Of a stretch of 64,000 nt of DNA, positions 42,801 to 51,800 are shown in pieces. Origin of the DNA: Trachythela sp. YZ-2020 (lineage: Eukaryota; Cnidaria; Anthozoa; Malacalcyonacea; Clavulariidae); contig JADLSH010000011.1 of NCBI GenBank assembly GCA_016169945.1, forward strand, positions 310,001 to 374,000. The letters run 5' to 3'. Under the pieces are notes generated by a model. It made no database searches and was not told the DNA's origin. It worked only from the letters and a program-made list of their open reading frames with translations. Numbering within the stretch: position 1 is the stretch's first letter; each line of letters opens with the position of its first letter. The translations under genes were made by a program, and so were the position numbers.

Positions 42801-45800
42801 CAAGGCGTATATCAAAATTTAAGTTGCACATTACTGAATGCAAAGAAACTTGTTTAAGCGTTATAGCTCTTTTAAGTTATACTAAATCAAACAGGAAAGC
42901 TAGCATGCTAACTTTTCAACATGTGTACTTGTCATAGAAAAAATTGCCAAAGTAAAAATTTTGCTCGTCTGTATGGGTCAACAAGGAAAACTTGTCAAAG
43001 TAATTTGATCACTTAGGTGCGGTCGGTCAGCAAACTATTGTTGTTATTATTCATTGTACTGTGTTATCGTTTTCTTATTGGCTAAAAACTTGCGAATTAT
43101 TATCGATATCTGCCGGTGCCCGCGCTATTTTTCAGCGGAAACAGTAATCTGCAGAGATAATTGGACGGCGCCCGGAATATTCCAGCGGTATATCGCATAA
43201 AATTACAAATAAGCGGGAAATTTTGAAGTTTGTTTTGTCTTCAAGTTTTAATATTTACAATGGCTAGTGCTCGTTTCGCAACGTTTTCAAACGAAGAAAT
43301 TGAGAAAATAGTAGAAAACAAAGACTCGGCAAACACAAAAAAGGCACAAAAGTGGCAAGAGAGGTATTTTTGAAATATTCTCATATTTCTTCTGTATTGC
43401 TATTTATGAACAGTAATAAAATCTTTGTTTTCAATATTTGCTTGTTCTATTCGTCAATGCATGTTACAAAATGAATAATAAAACAATTATTGAATTCGGC
43501 TTACGCAGGATATCGATAATTATTCAGACCTCGGTCAACGTTATCCGCCTCAGCTTCGCTTCGGCAGATAACGTTGACCTTGGTCTGAATAATTATCGAT
43601 ATCCTGCTCTGCCTCATCCAATAATTGTTAATTATTAGCTATCATGGCGGTCAGAAAACCACAAACTTGTCACAGAAAATTTGTTGTATACGCACACACG
43701 TGCAATTGGCAAATAAAACTTGTCACAGAAAACTTGCTCGTCTGTAAGAGGCTTTACACCATCAGAAAATACAGCTTTCTTATAAACTACACTTAATCTA
43801 ATATTATTACAAACCTTGTTCTCACGAGGCAACGTTCTGATAATCTCCAATGCGGGAACAATTTTCAGCGATACACTATTTATGGAAAAATGCTAAAATA
43901 GAGAAAGGTAATAATATGGTCAGTATATAAGACTGTTTCTTTTGTTTACATTCGATAGAATCAGTCAAAGAGTGTTTGTTTTGTTTATGCTATAGGCATT
44001 CAGTTTTAACTACACTCTGCATAGCCATAGGCGGAGTATGTTAAAAGAGCTTGCTGGAACCTATTCTTACTATAAACGTACTATCAAAAGCTTTGGATAC
44101 TATCAAAAGCTTTCGATCAGTAAATTAAAATCAGCGCAGTTCCTTTCTTCTGCATCCATAGATTTACGAATATTGTCCGTTATATAAATATTGAGAGTTT
44201 CGGTTGTTCTCTTATCTGGTAGAGATTAGCACGATTTTCAATGGATCTAGCATTCAGATTAATCATTTTTAGTTGAAAAGTTACAACTGGTTTGGGAATT
44301 TTGCCAAGGGGAATTCATGGTTGACTCAAATGCTCTGGTAGAGGGCAAAATTTTACTTACTAGATTACTCGAATTAAAATGTATTTTCTGTACTGGGCTA
44401 TTATACGTTTAACTGATTTCGACCGATATATAAATGGATTACAGCCGATAACTTGAATAGGATTTGCTTTGGAGTTGATCTGTCCGTTGATTGGCAAATA
44501 AACATCTTATTCTTCCATTCCAACTTCTCGTGCTGGAATCCCGCCCGCTGCAGAGAATTCGTTGTCCGTTTTATCCGATTCTGTTCTATGTCTAGCTTGT
44601 TGCTTATAGTGTTCGAAGTATCGGCATACATCTGACAGGGACTGTTTACGTTGGTTTATTCGTTCTCGTAAAAAATAGATAGATCCAAGTTATTTTCCTC
44701 GCGGAGTTTATTGAAAGTGTTTCTTGACCATGACCGCGGTTTTCGCACTTGGCACGGACTATGGTCAAAAAGTGTTTCTTGAGGGAAATTCGCGACCTCG
44801 CGGTTTTCGCACGGACTATTGGATTTCATTTTCGGTCCACTTTTCCTGTTTTCCGGCAAATTTTGGACTTTAAAACTCTATAATTTTGTCCATATTCTTT
44901 CCACAAAAAGCGGAGACGAAGCGAGAAAATTGAAAAAGCCAAAACAATGACACCGCTTAACAAATCGATAACATTTTGCCGTTGACTGTTCAGTTATAGA
45001 TACACAGTATAACGTCCAAACGAGCCGCCGGGGCGAGCTTGAAAAACCTACCGATACGCCAAACTTATCCCCTTGCGGTCTGCCATCTCACACCACGGGA
45101 TGATCATTCCATCAAAAATGAGTAATGTACTTAGGGTGGCGTTAGTAAATCAAAAACGTACTGTAGTTTTCCTGAGCTCTCTACTGTCAACTATATCTTT
45201 GGTCGCGACAATACTGGAAAATGTGATCGTCTTTATTTGTAACGGGTCACAAAGGGGCCATTCACAAAGGATGTCCGAGCCGAGGGTGAGGAGGGGGGGA
45301 ATCAGGACAAACTCGGACTTGGGGGGGAGGGAGTTTTAAGCAATCTGGATGTCCGAATTTTAAAAAAAGTTCAAAAACAAATATTTTCTGTTGCCATCAA
45401 TTTGAACTCTCCTTCCATTATGAAACAGACATTTTTAATACTTCACAATATATTACCTCCATTGAAACAAGTTAAGTATATGTCATTGCTATTAATATGA
45501 ATTAATTTTTTAATTGATGAATTCAACAGTGTTGTGAAATAATAAATAGGTTTTTGAATTTAATTCCTTTTCTAGACAATAGGTTGCCACAATTGCGATA
45601 ACACAGGTGCTTGTTTCCTTATTGAGTGATTGTTCTTGTAAGAGGAGATTTTTACAAACTTATTGCGTATTACGCGCTCAAAACAGATCGTGAGTTTTTG
45701 CAAGACATATAAACGGATGTCCAGAGGGAGGGGAGTGGGCTCTAAATTCGGACAATGCCGGACAATGGGGGGAAGGGGGGTCAGAAAATCTATAATTTTG

Positions 45801-48800
45801 CCGGACATCCTTTGTGAATGGCCCCAAACATATAAAACATGATCACTCAAAGTGCATGTACTGCATTTATCGTGTACGTCATTGGCTATACTTGAAGAAA
45901 AAACTTACCAAAAGAGTTAAGATATGTTCAATACGAGTTCCTTTCACACTCACTCCGTTTATTTCGTAAATTTCGTCACCAATTTCAAGTGCACCTAATA
46001 TAAATGAAGGAAGGAAACGAATGAACGACGAATGTTATACTCGCAGTTAGAGACCTTAAGATTGAGGTTTAAAATTTTTACTTCAAACCTCAAACTGCAG
46101 TTTGAGGTTAGACGTCAGAGGTAATAAATTTTGAGGAGATTAAGATTGAAGTACAAACTCTGAGATGTCTTTGAGTATAACTCTGCCATCTTGTCTTGCA
46201 AGCTGTGCTTTATAGTTTTTTCCAAGCTTAGTTTATTGTTATTTGTTTCAAAATAAGTGCAATATGAAGCTAAGATGATGTTTTAAACATTTATTCTAGT
46301 AAAACTAAAATATAGGTTGATATTTTCGAAAAATATCCTGAGGGATTATTCATACGCGAAAACAATTTCCACACGTTGAAAACCTGAAAAATTACCGCAA
46401 ATTCGACCGCGGGAGTCTAGTCACGTGATCGCTAGCGGTTTGCGGTTTGAGGTATTCGTAAAAATACGTCAATCTTAAGGTCTCTAATGACGAATCTCGT
46501 ACTCGTAGTCGTACTCGTAGTCATTGCTAAAGCTCCCTATTATTCAGCACACGGAACACGGCTTTCCAGTGACCATACATTCATTATATCATGCCTATTG
46601 TTTAACACTTATTATTATATGGCAAGCATTTGTTTTGGTGTATCGCGCAATTTGATTGGTTCCTGAGCGGTCGGAATTTCCCGTATTGCCCCCGTTAGGT
46701 AATACCGGGCAATACGGTATTCTTTATATTGCCCTGCGACGACTTGAACACATTTTAAACCAATAAAAGCATAAAAAAATTCTTAAAAATAATTTAAAAC
46801 AATGAAAAATAAACGGAAAATACGGAAAAGGGATAACTACAAGGGATAAAATCAAGTTTTGTTGGCTCAAGTCGAAATATTAACTTAAAGGTAAATTTTA
46901 CGATGTTTTTAACTAAAACAGTCAAGAATATTTTTTGTTTTTTCGAACATGCAAAGTTGTTTTTGTCTTTGATCCGATAGCTCAATATCACTATATTTTC
47001 TATTAATTTTATATTTTATTCTATAAATGGTACTGTAGAGTAGTTTTACTAAGCTAAGATTAGATAAATTTGTAAAAAACTAAGACAAATTTGTATAATT
47101 GAAATTATTTTGACATTTGAAAATGACCGGCTTAACGGCTTTGAGTTTCGGACTTTGTACTTTGCCCTCGCGTGACCAATTTTTGGACACGACCTCAGCA
47201 AGACCTCAGCTTGATATTTTACCGTACAGACCTCACGCTCAGTTAAGTAAGTAGATATTATTTACTGGGACCCAGTGAAATAGAATGTTTTTTAACCGCG
47301 AGACCGAGATTAAAACTGGCCGACACCCTATACAGTGACTAGACGGTGACCATCATTCGCTGAAAAAAGTACACAATCATGCAGGTTGTAACAGAAAGGC
47401 CAATTTGGCTTCTAGGCTTGTTTTTTGTTCGAGTTGATAACTAAAATTAAATCATAAAGGCTCGTATTTTAGTCCGAAATGAAGAAAATGGTTCATTTAC
47501 CACTTCTGCTTGCAGTTCCGCCATCAATGATCCTTGTGATGATACAACAGCCTTTTGAAGGACAATGACGAACGGTAATACCCTAGAATACATAAAACAT
47601 CAAATGCACATATTTCTACAACTACAGTGTAAACCTACCGAGACTGACAAAACGTCTACTCTATTCAATTTAACCGAATCTAAATCTATTTCATCAGTTT
47701 TGCCACATCCCAATAATTGCATAGCAAATATAAGATATGAAATTATCTAACATTTACAAGATTGTGACTAGGTAATCACAACAGCTCTTGGCCAATTACT
47801 GTGACCCCAAAACAGTGGTGAAATATTGAGGGTGAAAACTTAGATTACCAACATATAACCACCGTTTTGTTGCTGCAAATCTCAGTTCTTAAAACTTTTT
47901 GGCTTAAATTTCATGCAAATTTACCTAAATTATAGCGTATCAGGGCTTTTGTAGTTGTAAAATCATTGATACAGCTTTGTTACACATTTTATCCACTACC
48001 TTTCAATATTCTCTGCCACTATCCCAAAATGACAAAGTTAACATTTCTGTTACACACACACATATACAAATTCAATTTAAAAACAGAATGAAGGAGGGCA
48101 AGACTTTGACGGATTAACATACCAGTGGTTCTTGCTCTTCTTTGACCAGACGAACAATTCGAACGGACCCGACACTCACATCCATGTCTTCCTCCATGTC
48201 ACCTTCAACATACTTTTCAAATATTCTACTTGAAACTTGGTCATGGGCTGTAATAAGAGCCTGGAGAATCGGACAAATTGTAATATTACGAAAGGGTGTT
48301 CTGCATTTTAACACTCTTTTACTACAAGATCAATACATAACGTTTTGTCGTTTTTTAAGCGTTTTCAGTTCTAAAATTTAAATATAATAAACAAACGACA
48401 TAACGTTAATCTTTTAGAAGTTCACCTCTTGAATCGCTTTTTAAAGAGCTTTAATAAGACTACGTTAGTTGTATTTTCTAAAAATAGGTACGCTATGGCG
48501 TACACAGGTCTGGCATGACAGCGTGAATTAAAATGATATGAAATGGCCACTCAGTAATTATCAAAAGAATAGGTTTTTGTATACCATACACTGGCATCAC
48601 CTTAGTATACCGGGTGTAAAAAAAACGGAATCCTCGATTTAAATGTGGATTTTGAAAAGAATATAGCAGTAAAGCCTATATGTTTACATTCACTTGAAAG
48701 CTTAGCCATTCAGCTTTCCAACGATGGGTTACTTTTTAAATTTAAACAATTGGTTCATGAAAAATATTACTTTAAGCGACTGAGATTGGGAAATTGAAAA

Positions 48801-51800
48801 TTAGAGATGCAATAATTAGTCCAGGACCTGTATATGAGTTTGTTTGCACTTCATTTAGGACAGATAATCTCAGCTGTTTTAGGGCAAGTGGACCATGACG
48901 GTCAACATGGTAACGCTGCCCGAACCCCAATCCGGGGCGAAACGTCCGAAACGGACCACACCCAAAAACGACGCTTTCGCCATGGTGCTATCTACCAAAC
49001 CATAAAAGCTTTGGCTATTCTGAGGTGCTTATATGGTTCAGAGATAGTGCTTTTAGGGGGGGTCATTGGTAAGTGTGAAATGCCTAGCACTGATATTTCA
49101 CAAGAAAATGATCATACAATACTCATGGTCAAACGTCAATTTGTGGCTTACAACTTCAGATAAACAGCAGTGGACCTACATTACCTTTTTTCCTAAATCT
49201 TTTTGATAGAAACATAATTGGTACTTATTTAAGTATATTACCACTGTTTTGGTGTAAAATAGTAAATATTTTGTGGCCGAAATAATAATTTGAAATGTAC
49301 CTACCTCCTGCAAATGGACGTATTTGGCCAAATTCGCCACTTTACTCCGCTGTTTATCACCGATACTCGTTGAAATCCTTCCAAATATGTAAATCAGTTA
49401 AGACATAATGGTATCAAGCACATTTTAAACAAGTTTTAACTAGGTTTCAAGTAGATCCTAGCTGTTTAACCATCGACAAGGTAAAACCTCAACTTTGTCT
49501 AAATTCGGCGCCATTGTGTCATCCCGTGTCGGTTGTCAACAATTCGGCCTCGTTATTCTTCCATCCAAGCCATTTCGATTACACTAGTAACAAATTTAAC
49601 CCTTTATTATAGGTATGAAGATAAAAATATGAATAAAAGATATGAAATGCAGCATTTTACCTCCATTTAAAATGTTGCTTGCGAGTCTTTCAAAACATTC
49701 CGTACAAATCTCGCGTGGTCAAAGTGACAGGGCCGTGACAGGGGGGGGGTGTTTTTCACGAAGATAGAAGAAGGCTGCGTGTGACAACAGGGAACCCAAG
49801 CTGACTTAATTAACTTTAGTTGAATATAGACTAAAAACTGAACTATTAGTGAAAGCTTACTCTAAAATACATCCTAAACTATACTGTTATTTACGAAATA
49901 CTACTTTTTTAAACTAATAACATATTTTTTCTACATTTTTTGTCCAAATATATTATATAAAGTTCATATTTTAACGTCAAGTAGCTATAAACTGCAACTC
50001 TGACTTGTTATTTTTAGAATGTTACTAATATTATATTAATGAAAATAACTACAGGTATATATTATCAAACATTTATATTATTGGTTAGTAGTGTTGAACT
50101 TTTTCCTGTTTATACTTTTACAAAACTGAGGACAGAAATGTAGAAAAAAATATGTTATTAGTTTAAAAAAGTAGTATTCAGTAAATAACAGTATAGTTTA
50201 GGGTATTTTAGAGTTAGCTTTCACTAATAGTTCAGTTTTTAGTCTATATTCAACTAAAGTTAATTAAGTCAGCTTGGGTTCCCTGTTGTCACACGCAGCC
50301 TTCTTCTATCTTCGTGAAAAACATTCACCCCCCCCTGTCACGGCCTGTCACTTTGCCCACGTGAGATTTGTACGGAATGTTTTGAAAGACTCGTAAGCAA
50401 CATTTTACAGGGACGTAAAATGCTGCATTTCGTATCTTTTATTCATATTTTTATCTTCATACCCATAATAAAGGGTTAAATTTGTTACTAGTGTAATCGA
50501 AATGGCTTGGATGGAAGAATAACGAGGCCGAATTGTTGACAACCGACACGGGATGACACAATGGCGCCGAATTTAGACAAAGTTGAGGTTTTACCTTGTC
50601 GATGGTTAAACAGCTAGGATCTACTTGAAACCTAGTTAAAACTTGTTTAAAATGTGCTTGATACCATTATGTCTTAACTGACTTACATATTTGGAAGGAT
50701 TTCAACGAGTATCGGTGATAAACAGCGGAGTAAAGTGGCGAATTTGGCCAAATACGTCCATTTGCAGGAAGTAGGTACATTTCAAATTATTATTTCGGTC
50801 ACAAAATATTTACTATTTTACACTAAAACAGTGGTAATATACTTAAATAAGTACCAATTATGTTTCTATCAAAAAGATTTAGGGAAAAAGGTAATGTTGG
50901 TCCACTGCTGTTTATCTGAAGTTGTAAGGCACAAATTGACGTTTGACCATGAGTATTGTATGGTCATTTTCTTGTGAAATATCAGTGCTTGGCATTTCAC
51001 ACTTACCAATGACCCCCCCTAAAAGCACTATCTCTGAACCATATAAGCACCTCAGAATAGCCAAAGCTTTTATGGTTTGGTAGATAGCACCATGGCGAAA
51101 GCGTCGTTTTTGGGTGTGGTCTGTTTCGGACGTTTCGCCCCGGATTGGGGTTCGGGCAGCGTTACCATGTTGACCGTCATGGTCAACTTGCCCTAAAACA
51201 GTTGAGATTATCTGTCCTAAATGAAATGCATACAAACTCATATACAGGTCCTAGACTAAATAAGGCGGCCCTGAAATAGGTGAACTCATTTCGTAAAAAT
51301 CCCCGAAACTATCAAAGCTTTTTCCTGATAGCCGATCAAAATCAAGTAACCACGGCTTCCTATGCACCATTTTTAACTTTTTACTAACTTTGCACAACGG
51401 TGCTGGTTTAAACAGTTTAGGCGTGCGGTCACCAACTTGCTAATTTCTGTTTACGTTGCAATTAACATACGGTGATGTTCGACGGGCAAAACACAGAAAT
51501 TGTTCTTATTACTTTTTGGGATCAATTTAGGAGTACAAATAAATTACACAGCCGAACTGCTCCAACATCTTTTAAAACGTCTTTTAAAGACTTCTTGGTA
51601 CTTTGTTTCGCGTGACCACAACAGTATTAGAGTTTAAACAAGAAAATTCAAGACTTCAAAATGCGACTATTAAATTGCATAATTAGACAGCATCTAAAAA
51701 TGATGTTTACGCTGATGTAGCTGAGAAATGGGGTAGCCTTGTAGCCGGGCTAATCTAAAATCTAGAGGGGCCATAGTATCAATTCGCGGAGCTGGGGATA

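Larger units (their letters stand above)
40690..43810. other. PALS1-like: PALS1-like intron(s) expected to hide the SH3 exon
   Basis: I scanned the minus strand here for SH3 hallmarks (ALFDY, a WW pair, IPS/VPG) and saw none; no CCACCA (WW on minus) occurs. The region holds a 710-bp MITE (41451-42160), a weak tRNA-like SINE head (41313-41385) and a Crypton-like orphan exon (43261). Confidence 0.5.

Noticed and set aside
47755..47815. Possible missing PDZ mini-exon (GVTVIG on the minus strand)
   Set aside because: No AG acceptor before it, phase wrong, and the bases match the LINE 3' UTR at 8.9 kb.
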